Of a stretch of DNA of 64,000 nucleotides, positions 52,529-61,616 are shown in pieces (within the stretch, counting starts at the first letter, position 1; every line of letters starts with the position of its first letter). A program made the translations under genes and the position numbers. The notes beneath the pieces were generated by a model, which worked only from the letters and a program-made list of their open reading frames with translations, was not told the DNA's origin and ran no database searches. This DNA comes from CAVYGN01 sp964413265 (GTDB lineage Bacteria; Spirochaetota; Brevinematia; Brevinematales; JAOACQ01), in the NCBI GenBank assembly GCA_964413265.1, contig CAYPRX010000004.1, forward strand, positions 1 through 64,000, given 5' to 3'.

Positions 52529-53170
52529 ATGAAAATCCTCCCGTTGGCTGCATCATCGTTACTGTTATTTGCTGTGATCAGTTCATGTTCCCAGGATTCC
52601 TCATCCATGGCAGTTATTTCGGCAGAAGCCGTCGGCAACTGGGTTAATTTTAACGGCATACCACTTTTGACGCGGACAAGTAACTTTCAGAATAAAGGAA
52701 ACATAAAGGATATTAGAATAAGCCCATGTGAATTCTACATTGATATAAGGATTATAAAGCTCAAAAACGCTTCCGGAGAGTGGATAACGCTGCTAGACAA
52801 GGGGTCAACCGCGAGCAGGGATATCATAGGAACAAGTTTAGCGGCTCCGAGAACGCTCGTGAAGCCTGCCGACTACACCGCGCTGCTTATCGGTCTGAGT
52901 GAAAATTGGTATTTGAAGGGCACATACACTAACGCGAAAGGCATAGCGGCAAGCATGGTAGTAACAAATACCAACTCAAGCGCATTAGAATATTTTATCT
53001 TCAGTACTTCGGCCGGGGCCTCAAATGCTTATAATTTCAGAAGCGGGGATTTTAAGCAGGTCTATCTTTTTTTCGATACAATTGAGATGATTCATCTAAC
53101 GACTGATTCCCGGGGGGGGATTTCAAATGTTACCGTTAGAAGGCCGACCCTCGAAATTAATTTATATTAA
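52529..53170 (+). CDS. Lipoprotein of unknown function
   Basis: This 213-residue protein has a lipoprotein signal peptide ending VISSC (Cys20). The mature part is predicted mostly beta (VGNWVNFNGIPLLTRTSNF, FYIDIRIIKLKNASGEWITL). It precedes the ExbD-like gene by 21 bp and may be co-transcribed with it and tonB. No family is recognised. AAAGGA lies 8 bases before the ATG. Confidence 0.68.
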   Translation: MKILPLAASSLLLFAVISSCSQDSSSMAVISAEAVGNWVNFNGIPLLTRTSNFQNKGNIKDIRISPCEFYIDIRIIKLKNASGEWITLLDKGSTASRDIIGTSLAAPRTLVKPADYTALLIGLSENWYLKGTYTNAKGIAASMVVTNTNSSALEYFIFSTSAGASNAYNFRSGDFKQVYLFFDTIEMIHLTTDSRGGISNVTVRRPTLEINLY

Positions 53171-53191
53171 TTTAGAAAATCTAGGGGTCAT

Positions 53192-53599
53192 ATGAATTTG
53201 CCCAGAAAATTTAAAATTTCTGCAGGAATAGATCCGATACCGTTTTTAAATGTTTTTTTTCTGGTTTTCATGTTTTATATATTAAATCCCCATTCCCTGA
53301 ATATCAGGGTTTTTAATGTAAGTCCATATGATCAGCCAATTCAAGCTGGAATTTTCAAAGGTTCTGAGGCTTATATCACACTTAAAAAGAACGGTTCAGT
53401 CCTTATCAATAACATTCCTGTAGGATGGGACAGCCTGGGTGTCAGGATCAAAGAAATCTATAACGCAGACAGCAACACAACTGTAGTAATACAGGGTGGC
53501 AAAGAAATTTCGTTTGGAAAAATCATCGATGTTATGAATGTTCTCAGGCTGGCCGGAATAAAAAAATTACGATTGGCTGAAAATAATAAAAACGAGTAA
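53192..53599 (+). CDS. exbD: ExbD/TolR-like protein with Asn in place of the key Asp
   Basis: This 135-residue protein has one N-terminal membrane helix and a periplasmic domain ending VMNVLRLAGIKKLRLAE, the ExbD/TolR pattern. The helix begins IDPIPFLNVFFLVFMF. The family consensus as I know it is INVTPFIDV, so the proton-carrying Asp is Asn20 (codon 53249-53251). Without it a normal ion-driven motor would not work, unless a second ExbD elsewhere supplies it. No exbB is adjacent; tonB begins 6 bp after the stop. Confidence 0.75.
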   Translation: MNLPRKFKISAGIDPIPFLNVFFLVFMFYILNPHSLNIRVFNVSPYDQPIQAGIFKGSEAYITLKKNGSVLINNIPVGWDSLGVRIKEIYNADSNTTVVIQGGKEISFGKIIDVMNVLRLAGIKKLRLAENNKNE

Positions 53600-53605
53600 A
53601 GAAAT

Positions 53606-54403
53606 ATGAAAGAACTCGGTATTAAAAAAAGTTTTATTATCTCTCTTTCCGGCCATCTTATACTTCTCATCTTTCTGGCTTTTATTATGGCCGCCAGGAT
53701 CCAGAACGACGATAAGGACCTGGTTACCGTAAACCTTGAACCACTTGGTGAGAGTCTTTCCAAAGACCTCGGCGACAATATGTATGAACCGTCAAGAAAG
53801 TCCCTGCCGAGACTGGGGGACAGAAAAACACTGACCCCTGAGAATAAAACAATTCCTGAGAAGGCTATGCCTGAAAAAGAGAAAGAAAGCGAAAAGAGTA
53901 TCCTGGGCGCAACAGGAGAAGACCTTACGAGAAATTCTCATGACAATAAAACAGATACAGCAGAATTCAAGAACCAGGTTAGCAATACAATCAGCCAGGA
54001 AGAAATGAAACAGCAGGAAATCAACAAGCTTTTCGGAGACATAGAAAAGGCACTTGAACAGGGGGGAAGCGCCTCATCGATCGGAGGAAACGGCTCCGAT
54101 CTTTCTGGTGATCCACTTTCCGATGCTTCATGGGGCTCAAGACCGAGGAAAACAACCTTTTTCCCCGATATCCAATCGAAAATACCAGATCAATATAAAA
54201 GGAAGGGGCTCAATTATTCAATTACAGTCAGACTGACCTTCGATAAGAATGGTCTTGCATCAATGGTTGAAATTATAACTTCATCAGGAGACCCGGCAAT
54301 CGACAGCATCTTCAATGAGGAACTTCGTAAAATAAGGGTTGAACCGATCGATGTGGATCGGATAGATAAGGTAACCAAAATTTTTAAAATATCTTTGAAA
54401 TAA
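53606..54403 (+). CDS. tonB: TonB-like energy transducer
   Basis: This 265-residue protein has one N-terminal membrane helix with the SxxxH motif (SLSGHLILLIFLAF), a charged Pro/Glu/Lys-rich spacer (about 60-170), and a C-terminal TonB domain (YSITVRLTFDKNGLASMVEIITSSGDP). It would carry energy from the inner membrane to outer-membrane receptors. It pairs with the ExbD-like protein upstream; exbB and TonB-dependent receptors are absent from the window. Confidence 0.82.
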   Translation: MKELGIKKSFIISLSGHLILLIFLAFIMAARIQNDDKDLVTVNLEPLGESLSKDLGDNMYEPSRKSLPRLGDRKTLTPENKTIPEKAMPEKEKESEKSILGATGEDLTRNSHDNKTDTAEFKNQVSNTISQEEMKQQEINKLFGDIEKALEQGGSASSIGGNGSDLSGDPLSDASWGSRPRKTTFFPDIQSKIPDQYKRKGLNYSITVRLTFDKNGLASMVEIITSSGDPAIDSIFNEELRKIRVEPIDVDRIDKVTKIFKISLK

Positions 54404-54435
54404 TAATTTCCGGGCTAAGAGGTTTTGTTGAGAGA

Positions 54436-55128
54436 ATGATCCTGAATATAGCTCACCGGGGAGGAATGGGTCTCGAACCTGAAAATACTCTTCGCGCTTT
54501 TTCACGAGCTTATTCCAGCGGAGCCGACGGGATCGAATTCGATGTTCAGAGAACAGCCGATGGAAGACTTGTCGTTTTTCATGACAAGGATCTTGAAAGG
54601 ATCACAGGCTTTAAGGCCAACCTGAAGGATACAACCTTCAGTGAACTGCAAAAGCTGGATGCCGGAAAGGGGGAAAAGGTCCCGCTGCTTGAAGAAACCC
54701 TCTATCTTGCATACGGCTTTAAGCTTGTTCTTATTATCGAATTAAAGAATCCTGAATTTTATCCTGGGATAGAAAAGCAATTGCTGGACCTTATCTCAGG
54801 AATTTATCATCCGGGACTTGTAAGGATAGCTTCTTTCAATATGGAGTGTCTTGAGCGTCTCAGGATTCTGAATCCTACCATCCATCTTGTCAGGAATTTC
54901 CGTTTCAATATGCCCTCAAACAATGAGCACTATGATACAGCAAGCATAGATGCACGGAACCTGAAGTACTTCCCCTGGCGGTTAAGGGGCTACAGGATGC
55001 ATTGCAGGGATATTTTTGTGTGGGTCGTTAACAGGAAACACGATATGAGATATTTCATTAAGGCCGGCGTGAATGCAATAATAACTGATTACCCGGACAG
55101 GCTTAATGAACTGATAGATAAAAAATGA
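54436..55128 (+). CDS. Glycerophosphodiester phosphodiesterase
   Basis: This 230-residue protein has the GDPD motif AHRGGMGLEPENTLRAF, then GADGIEFDVQRTADGRLVVFHD with the metal and catalytic residues, and closes with GVNAIITDYPDRL. It hydrolyses glycerophosphodiesters to glycerol 3-phosphate and an alcohol. There is no signal peptide, so it acts in the cytoplasm. It lies 32 bp after tonB. Confidence 0.92.
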   Translation: MILNIAHRGGMGLEPENTLRAFSRAYSSGADGIEFDVQRTADGRLVVFHDKDLERITGFKANLKDTTFSELQKLDAGKGEKVPLLEETLYLAYGFKLVLIIELKNPEFYPGIEKQLLDLISGIYHPGLVRIASFNMECLERLRILNPTIHLVRNFRFNMPSNNEHYDTASIDARNLKYFPWRLRGYRMHCRDIFVWVVNRKHDMRYFIKAGVNAIITDYPDRLNELIDKK

Positions 55129-55180
55129 AATATTTCAGGACTTCAAACGTCTCATATTTGAAATCAAATAAGGATATATT

Positions 55181-56125
55181 ATGGATGCCATCAAGGTCAG
55201 AGGTCTCTCAAAAAAATTCAAGGATGTTCTTGCTGTCGATCATATTTCGTTTGATGTGCAAAAGGGTGAACTCTTCGGATTGCTAGGCCCGAACGGCGCG
55301 GGTAAAACAACGACCATCAATATGCTTTCTACACTGATCAGGCCTGGCTCTGGAGAAGCATATGTAATGGGCTTTGATATCTTAAAACAGAGAGATCATG
55401 TCAGAAAAAGCATAGGTGTTGTTTTTCAGGAACCTGCTCTGGACGGCAGGCTGACCGGCAGGGAAAACCTGGAATTCCATGCTATGATGTACAGTATGAA
55501 TAAGGTCGAAAGAATGTCAAGAATAAAAGAAGTCCTTGAACTTGTAGAGCTCTCGGATAAAGCTGGTAAAAAAGTCGAAACCTATTCAGGGGGAATGAAG
55601 CGCAGGCTTGAAATGGCAAGAGGCCTGATGCACAGGCCTGAAATACTCTTCCTCGACGAACCTACCATCGGGCTTGATTCCCAGACAAGGAGACATATCT
55701 GGGATTATATCAAAAAACTCAATTCAGATACAGGCATAACGATGATGCTGACTACCCATTATATGGAAGAAGCAGACTTTCTCTGCAGCAGGACCCTCAT
55801 AATAGATTACGGTAAAATAGTTGCCCTCGATACCCCATCCAATCTTAAAAATATACTTGGAGGAGATGTTGTCGACATCGAAATAACGGACTCATGTGAT
55901 ACTTTCATACCTGAGCTTAAAAAGATCGAATGGATCAAGACAATAAAGGAGCATGACTGCCGCCTGAGTCTTACAATGAACAGCGGAGAAAAAAGGATTC
56001 CCCAGCTCGTATCTCTGGCTCAGCGTCATAAAATCAATATTGCCTCGATCAATCTGCATAAGCCTAGCCTTGATGATGTGTTTATTCATTTCACAGGAAA
56101 AACGATCCGTAAACAGGAATCTTAG
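55181..56125 (+). CDS. ABC exporter ATPase (DrrA family)
   Basis: This 314-residue ATPase has Walker A (GPNGAGKTTT), signature YSGGMKRRLEM, Walker B (ILFLDEPTIGLD) and the switch TTHYMEEAD. The C-terminal extension (about 220-314) is typical of DrrA/NodI-type drug or polysaccharide exporters. Its permease follows 14 bp later. The substrate is unknown. Confidence 0.92.
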   Translation: MDAIKVRGLSKKFKDVLAVDHISFDVQKGELFGLLGPNGAGKTTTINMLSTLIRPGSGEAYVMGFDILKQRDHVRKSIGVVFQEPALDGRLTGRENLEFHAMMYSMNKVERMSRIKEVLELVELSDKAGKKVETYSGGMKRRLEMARGLMHRPEILFLDEPTIGLDSQTRRHIWDYIKKLNSDTGITMMLTTHYMEEADFLCSRTLIIDYGKIVALDTPSNLKNILGGDVVDIEITDSCDTFIPELKKIEWIKTIKEHDCRLSLTMNSGEKRIPQLVSLAQRHKINIASINLHKPSLDDVFIHFTGKTIRKQES

Positions 56126-56139
56126 ACGGGGAGGCTCTT

Positions 56140-56907
56140 ATGAGAAGAAATCTTATGGTTATATATGTAATGTGGCTTAGGGACATGAAGAGGTTCGTCC
56201 GTGCTCCCTCAAGGATCATAGGCAGCCTTGTTATTCCCTTTCTTCTTCTGATTTCTCTAGGTCTCGGATTTGGGAAGACTGCAATACCAGGTCTGTCGGG
56301 TAGTACCGGTTATCTGGGGTTTTTGGTACCCGGAATGGCGGCAATGACAATTCTTTTTACAGGAATGTTCTCAGGCCTGTCAGTACTCTGGGACAGGCAA
56401 TACGGCTTTCTCAAGGAAATCATGGTTGCACCGGTTTCAAGAGTTTCTATTGTCATAGGAAGGATCGTTAGCGGTGCAACGACTGGGGTAATTCAGACTT
56501 ACTTATTGATCTTCATTTCAATCCTGATCGGTTTCAGATTACCACCCATTTTACCGCTTTTTGTTTCTTTGATTTTCATGATACTTATGGCTTTCATATT
56601 CACAAGCATTGGTTTGATCTTCGCATCCAGAATGAAGGACGAACAGGGGTTCGGCCTTATCATGAACTTTATTGTCTTTCCTCTCCTCTTCCTTTCCGGC
56701 GCTTTTGTTCCTCTGAATAATTTTCCACTCTGGGTAAAAATTATTTCATACGCGAACCCTATGACATACGGAGTGGAAGGTTTGAGGCACTCCCTGCTAG
56801 GCTTTTCAATGATCTCACTTCCCGTCTGCCTGACAGTGATGGGATCGATCGCTGTACTGCTCATTATTATCGGTGCATACTTCTTTGAAACCAGTGAAGT
56901 GGTATGA
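56140..56907 (+). CDS. ABC-2 type exporter permease
   Basis: This 255-residue protein has about six membrane helices and the ABC-2 signature region FVPLNNFPLWVKIISYANPMTYGVEGLRHSLLG-type (split as FVPLNNFPLWVKI and ANPMTYGVEGLRH). It forms the channel for the ATPase encoded just upstream (DrrAB-type pair). Confidence 0.92.
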   Translation: MRRNLMVIYVMWLRDMKRFVRAPSRIIGSLVIPFLLLISLGLGFGKTAIPGLSGSTGYLGFLVPGMAAMTILFTGMFSGLSVLWDRQYGFLKEIMVAPVSRVSIVIGRIVSGATTGVIQTYLLIFISILIGFRLPPILPLFVSLIFMILMAFIFTSIGLIFASRMKDEQGFGLIMNFIVFPLLFLSGAFVPLNNFPLWVKIISYANPMTYGVEGLRHSLLGFSMISLPVCLTVMGSIAVLLIIIGAYFFETSEVV

Positions 56908-56929
56908 TGTCCATCTGATCGATTTCAGC

Positions 56930-57550
56930 TTATATTATGAGTCTGCGTCCAAGTACCAAGCAACCTGCTGACAGCACTAATACGCCTGAAACAGCCACAT
57001 AGGTAGAAATCATCGGCCCCAGGGCATAGACAACAGCTCCAATAAAAATCAAAATACCTGCGCTTTTGTGAAATTCCTTTGTACTTATCAGGGAAAAAGT
57101 GAAAAGAACAACACCCAAAGCTAAAATGATTTGAAAAATAAGTCGAAAAAGGGCAATCATTGGATGATGCATAAGAATGGACTCACTGAAAAGGGGAATT
57201 GACGGTAAATGACTTAAAATTGCCGGATAAACAAATATTTCCCATGCAATCTGGCAGGCTTCCAGAATAAAAGCCGTTACAACAAATAGAAACCCCAGGA
57301 AACCGATTATTCCAGCTCTGGAATAAAAAAGTGAATAGACAGCCGTGAATCCAAATATCATCAATAAAACCCCTGCAAAAGCTATGGTAGAAATCAAAAT
57401 CCAGTGCTGGTTTGATACAATCACAGAGAAGTCTTTAACTCTTTGAATTACAGGTAGAAGAGTTATCCTTAAAACAGACCAGAGAGCCAATAACACAGAA
57501 CCTGTAATCATAGCCAAACCGCCAGATCTTTGAATTGCTGAAATTTTCAT
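56930..57550 (-). CDS. Multi-pass membrane protein, possibly DUF4386-like
   Basis: This 206-residue protein has about six hydrophobic helices and few charged residues in between. The opening RSGGLAMITGSVLLALW and the overall layout resemble the DUF4386 group, but I am not sure of this. A GGAGG site lies 6 bases before the ATG. It converges on the ABC permease gene with 22 bp between stops. Function is unknown. Confidence 0.6.
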   Translation of the reverse strand: MKISAIQRSGGLAMITGSVLLALWSVLRITLLPVIQRVKDFSVIVSNQHWILISTIAFAGVLLMIFGFTAVYSLFYSRAGIIGFLGFLFVVTAFILEACQIAWEIFVYPAILSHLPSIPLFSESILMHHPMIALFRLIFQIILALGVVLFTFSLISTKEFHKSAGILIFIGAVVYALGPMISTYVAVSGVLVLSAGCLVLGRRLII

Positions 57551-57899
57551 AACGCCTCCATTTATTCCACATCTAAAACAAAGTACCCGCTGCTGTAATT
57601 ATTGCTTTTCAGCCGACATTCACTGCAATCCCTCCTCTTTCTTTTCCGGCCTTCTTTACTACATTAATTCAGATGCCAATTATAATTTATTAAATATTTA
57701 TTGTCAAAATGAAATCGGTGCTGAGAATGTTACAAAAAAAATTTTTAACGTTGATTCGATAGATTGCTTAATTTTTTCCAAGGTGTTAAAATAATATAGA
57801 TTTCTTTTTAAAAAGCGGCATATTATTCATTATTTAATTAAAGATATTATATAATATGCTTGAATTTAAAATGCTTTATTAAAATTTTGGGAGGTTCAT
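57551..57899. other. AT-rich intergenic region
   Basis: This 349-bp gap between divergent genes holds the ribosome site of the leftward membrane protein gene at its left end and a possible promoter at 57764-57792 for the rightward gene. Otherwise I see only AT-rich sequence with no gene, repeat or clear RNA structure. Confidence 0.5.
57764..57792 (+). promoter_or_regulatory. Possible promoter of the TPR gene pair
   Basis: TTGCTT (57764-57769) and TAAAAT (57787-57792) are 17 bp apart. A second -10-like TATAAT at 57850-57855 has no good -35 box. Confidence 0.35.
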
Positions 57900-58412
57900 A
57901 TGAGATACGTGTTAATCGCTTTATTATTATTCTCCATGAATATCGCTTTATTCGCTGTTTCTTATGACAACCTTGCACCGTCTCAGAGAAAAATCCTGTC
58001 TTCAGATTGGCTGGAAACAGCTAAAGCTTATTACAGCAACCATAAGAACTTAAAGGCTAAAAACTGTCTGAAGTATTCGAATGAGCTTTATCCAATGGGT
58101 GCTGACGCAGCCAAGGCAAGGGAACTGTTAAAAAAATACTTTAATATAACGATCCAATATGACTCTGAAAGTCAGTTCAAGACTTATGTTAATAACGCAG
58201 ATTCAGCACAGGATGTTCAGACGAATTATATTCTGAACAATCTTCTGATGGCATCTGAAATCAAGCAGGATAAAGACGTCCTCTACAGGATCGCTGTACT
58301 CTATAATTCTCAGGATGACAAGGTTAACGCTTCCAAGTTTTTAAAAAAGGCCCTGGACGCAGGCTACTCTCCTGACTCTGTTGAGCCCGATTTGAAAGAT
58401 ATCATTAAATAA
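57900..58412 (+). CDS. Exported TPR-like protein
   Basis: This 170-residue protein has a signal peptide (LIALLLFSMNIALFAVS) and two or three TPR-like helix pairs (ETAKAYYSNHKNLKAKNCLKY, YRIAVLYNSQDDKVNASKFL). It is probably periplasmic. GGGAGG precedes the ATG by 6 bases. It is 28 bp before the TPR/Mrr-like gene and likely co-transcribed. Function is unknown. Confidence 0.68.
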   Translation: MRYVLIALLLFSMNIALFAVSYDNLAPSQRKILSSDWLETAKAYYSNHKNLKAKNCLKYSNELYPMGADAAKARELLKKYFNITIQYDSESQFKTYVNNADSAQDVQTNYILNNLLMASEIKQDKDVLYRIAVLYNSQDDKVNASKFLKKALDAGYSPDSVEPDLKDIIK

Positions 58413-58440
58413 AATCATTTGATTTGAGGCGGGGGTAGTC

Positions 58441-60156
58441 GTGGAGATATTATTCGTCATAACGGCACTTTTATTTGTTGTCGGTTATTACCTGTTCCAT
58501 ACCATGCAGGATATGAAGATAAAAAAGGCTGAACGTGCGGTAGCAACAGGAGACCTGGATACGGCCCTGAGTATCTTCATGGGATCCCTGAAAAAAAACC
58601 CCAATGATGTTGAAGCCTTGTGGCATCTTGGGAACATCAACGAAGAAAAGAACCAGTACCCGGAAGCCATAGGTTATTACAGCAAGCTTATTGAAATAGG
58701 CCGGGAAAGCAAATTTTTTTCACTTTATGAACTTTACAGGAGAATTGGTTTATTATACGTCTCGATAAACAGAGATCAGGAGGCCCTTGATTTTCTTATG
58801 CAGGCGTATAATCTGGTTCAGTCTGCAAAGGATGTCCTTGAGGCCATCGCAACAATCATCTTCACACAAAAATATTTTCACAGGGCCCTTCCGTATTTTG
58901 AAAAAGCACATCAGTTTTATAAAAGGGATCCGAATTTCCTTAAAAAATACGGATTTTGCCATATTATGGCTGAACATTTCAATGAATCAGTCAGCCTGCT
59001 GGAAGAATCCTCAAGAATAAACAGCCATGACTACCAGACAAGGTATCTTCTCGCCTTTTCCTATTTCCGCATGGGAGCACTTCAAAAATCCCGGGAACTT
59101 CTCGAGGAAATAGTCAATTCCGATAGGCTGTCTCTCAACAGCGAACAGCTTTATTTTGCTATAAAAATACTCTTCTTAATATATCTTGAGAATAAAAATT
59201 TTGAGATATCAAGGGAGCTTGTCGTTCAGCTGCAAAAGCTCACCTCCGACAATCTGAAAAGTGAATCGATGTCGGATGAGATCAATATGGCTTATATTTT
59301 CTTCCGCATCCAGCAGGGATACTACGATCTTGCTATGGAAAGCATCAGCAAGAATATTAAATATAAAGACAATATAGAAGATCTGAGCGATGAAGACAAA
59401 CAGAAAATTAAAGAAAGCAGCAGTTATCTCTATGAACTGGTCTCATCTATGGACAGATATAAAAAGGAGTACGAAAAGACCATCTATAACGGCGCAAAAG
59501 CCAAACAGGATTTTGATTACACCATCCTGGAATCAAAGGCTCAAACTGCAGCCAAAGAACTGGCTGTAATGTTTTCGGAATGGAAAGAAAAATTCATACC
59601 GGCGGAAATGTTATGGGAGTTTTTCGCTCCAACGAGAAAAACCGAATTTGATCCGACGATCATTCTTGACAAATATGCAGAGGAAAGTGCTCAATCGCTT
59701 CGTAAGAAATCCGTCAAAACAGTTACGGGAACTATAACGCAGGAAAAGCCCCCCGAGAAGGATGAGGATGATCTTTGTGAAGAATTCCTTTCAGCGGATT
59801 TCCCTCGTTTCCTTGAAATGTCTATGAAGCTCGTAGAAGGTATGGGCTTTAAGGTTATCAATCAGGCAGTCAAGATCGATCCCCTCGCCTATTCCGAAGG
59901 CAGGGCTATTGATATACTCTGCGAGGAGAAATATCAACGAGATTCAAGGGTGCTGTTCTGCGTCCGCAGATGGAAAGAACCTATCGGCTATCTCAGTATC
60001 CAGCCTGTTGTGCAGTCTCTAAAAAAATTAGAGGCATCACGCCTGATTATAGTATCAACCTCATCCCTCTCTTCCGAGGCCGGAAGGGCAATTGAGGATA
60101 ATCCGAATATACAATTCTTTGTTTGCAACGAAATAGCCAACCACTTCCTGGATTAA
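58441..60156 (+). CDS. Membrane-anchored TPR protein with Mrr-like restriction-endonuclease-fold tail
   Basis: This 571-residue protein starts at GTG behind GGCGGGGG. It has one N-terminal membrane helix (residues 2-20), about eight TPR units (30-330), a charged linker, and a C-terminal domain (about 450-571) with the order of an Mrr-type nuclease: AIDILCEEKYQ holds the Asp, but the usual (E/Q)xK strand reads FCVRRW, so nuclease activity is doubtful. A TPR-plus-Mrr layout is known to me from spirochaetes. It may be a scaffold rather than an enzyme. Confidence 0.68.
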   Translation: MEILFVITALLFVVGYYLFHTMQDMKIKKAERAVATGDLDTALSIFMGSLKKNPNDVEALWHLGNINEEKNQYPEAIGYYSKLIEIGRESKFFSLYELYRRIGLLYVSINRDQEALDFLMQAYNLVQSAKDVLEAIATIIFTQKYFHRALPYFEKAHQFYKRDPNFLKKYGFCHIMAEHFNESVSLLEESSRINSHDYQTRYLLAFSYFRMGALQKSRELLEEIVNSDRLSLNSEQLYFAIKILFLIYLENKNFEISRELVVQLQKLTSDNLKSESMSDEINMAYIFFRIQQGYYDLAMESISKNIKYKDNIEDLSDEDKQKIKESSSYLYELVSSMDRYKKEYEKTIYNGAKAKQDFDYTILESKAQTAAKELAVMFSEWKEKFIPAEMLWEFFAPTRKTEFDPTIILDKYAEESAQSLRKKSVKTVTGTITQEKPPEKDEDDLCEEFLSADFPRFLEMSMKLVEGMGFKVINQAVKIDPLAYSEGRAIDILCEEKYQRDSRVLFCVRRWKEPIGYLSIQPVVQSLKKLEASRLIIVSTSSLSSEAGRAIEDNPNIQFFVCNEIANHFLD

Positions 60157-60228
60157 ATCATTCAAACTTGAACAACAACAATAGTGAAATAAAAATCAAT
60201 CAATCTCGTCTTAATAATGGGGAGCTGT

Positions 60229-60786
60229 ATGAATCGTATTAAAAGCGGGCAAAGTAAAACGAGAGGTATTGTTGCTTTCTTCCAGGCACAAAAGGGAAAA
60301 GCTCTTCACTACATAAGAAAAAATCTGAGAGACAGTGCTGAACGGGATGCCGAAGATTTACTTCAGGATGTTATGTTATCCGTTCTTGACTCTGTAGATT
60401 CGGCAGTTCCGATTGAAAATCTCACAGCTTACATATACAGATCGATACAGAACAGGATTATCGATCAATACAGAAAACCGAACAAGACAATGTCTCTCGA
60501 TGAACCCGCTTCCGGCGGAGACAGCCCAGCTCTTTCAGAGATACTTTCAGACCTGCGCTATGACACTCATAATGAAATTGAGAAGAGAGAGATAATGGAC
60601 AGAATTTATAAGGCCATGGATGAACTCCCGCCTGAACAAAAAGCCGTTTGGGCTGCTGTGGAGCTTGAAGGCAGACATTTTGAGGAACTTTCTACGCTAT
60701 GGGAAGAACCAATCGGAACACTGCTGGCGAGAAAGCACCGGGCTACAGCCGCACTAAGGAAGAAAATCAGCGACCTGATAATATAA
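60229..60786 (+). CDS. ECF-type sigma-70 factor
   Basis: The ATG at 60229 follows GGGGAG by about 5 bases; an ATG at 60217 overlaps it. The 185-residue product has region 2 (ERDAEDLLQDVMLSVLDS, AYIYRSIQNRIIDQYRKP) and region 4 (LPPEQKAVWAAVELEGRHFEELS, IGTLLARKHRATAALRKK). It would direct RNA polymerase to a small stress or envelope regulon. The next gene, 32 bp later, encodes a two-helix membrane protein that may be its regulator. No classical anti-sigma factor is seen. Confidence 0.88.
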   Translation: MNRIKSGQSKTRGIVAFFQAQKGKALHYIRKNLRDSAERDAEDLLQDVMLSVLDSVDSAVPIENLTAYIYRSIQNRIIDQYRKPNKTMSLDEPASGGDSPALSEILSDLRYDTHNEIEKREIMDRIYKAMDELPPEQKAVWAAVELEGRHFEELSTLWEEPIGTLLARKHRATAALRKKISDLII

Positions 60787-60818
60787 ATATAGTTAAATAT
60801 AAAATTAAGGAGGAGATC

Positions 60819-61277
60819 ATGCCTGATATTAAAGATGAATTTAACGTACATCACCATTACTACCATCATCATAGATGGAATAGTTTCGCTCAGCTGGTTG
60901 TCGGGCGTTTAATAGGAGTGATAGTTTTTGCATTAATATTCGGCTTTGTGGTCCTGCTTCTCTGGAACTGGCTTATGCCAGGACTGTTCAGCCTCAGACA
61001 GATAACCTATTGGGAAGGATTCGGAATAACTCTGCTGATCCGTATACTTTTCGGCTCCATCCTGCCTCATCCATTCTTACATGATGATACCATGGCAAGA
61101 ATGTATTTCAAACGCTTCGCCCGTAGAGATGATTTCTGGTACGGCAGGGATAAAAGGAATAAATGGAGATTTTACGGAGAATATTGGAATGAAGAAGGAA
61201 GGGAGGCATTCCGCAAATTCGTTGAAAAGCGGGAACAGGAAATGAAGGGAAAAGAGCCTGCTGAGGATGAAAAATAA
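60819..61277 (+). CDS. Small membrane protein with a His-rich N-terminus, sigma-factor partner
   Basis: The ATG at 60819 follows AGGAGGAG. The 152-residue product has the cluster HHHYYHHHRW at residues 11-20, then two membrane helices (about 30-55 and 65-85) and a charged Arg/Lys/Trp-rich tail (FWYGRDKRNKWRFYGEYW). The histidines may bind metal. Being next to an ECF sigma gene it could be an anti-sigma factor or a regulon member. No family is recognised. Confidence 0.65.
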   Translation: MPDIKDEFNVHHHYYHHHRWNSFAQLVVGRLIGVIVFALIFGFVVLLLWNWLMPGLFSLRQITYWEGFGITLLIRILFGSILPHPFLHDDTMARMYFKRFARRDDFWYGRDKRNKWRFYGEYWNEEGREAFRKFVEKREQEMKGKEPAEDEK

Positions 61278-61301
61278 TTGAAGTGGCGCACTCATCGCCC
61301 C

Positions 61302-61616
61302 CTAATCGTGAGAAAGAATGTCTGTTTTATATGAGATTATCTTGTCGGGGTGATTATTCTCTAGCAAGTTAAATACGTTGGATAGTATGCTTTGCAAGTA
61401 AGAAGGGTCCCCCGACACGGCCACTACTGCCAGCTTCGCACTGGATGTAACCTCATCAGATTCCGTAATTTCAGAAACGCTCACGTTGAACTTCTTTTTC
61501 ACCGTATCCTTTATGCTTCGCAGAACGTTCCGCCTTTCCTTTATGGTTTCACGGTAGGGTACTGACAGATTTACTGAAAGAATTCCAATATACATGTTCT
61601 GCTGCAGTTTATGCAT
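61302..61616 (-). CDS. DUF503 (YlxP-like) protein
   Basis: This 104-residue protein resembles DUF503/YlxP: MYIGILSVNLSVPYRETIKERRNVLRSI then KKKFNVSVSEIT (written as separate blocks, they lie at residues about 8-50). The ATG at 61616 overlaps the aminopeptidase stop by 8 bp; the ATG at 61595 is an alternative start that better matches the family. YlxP proteins are often found with nusA-rbfA and may act in ribosome assembly. Confidence 0.78.
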   Translation of the reverse strand: MHKLQQNMYIGILSVNLSVPYRETIKERRNVLRSIKDTVKKKFNVSVSEITESDEVTSSAKLAVVAVSGDPSYLQSILSNVFNLLENNHPDKIISYKTDILSHD

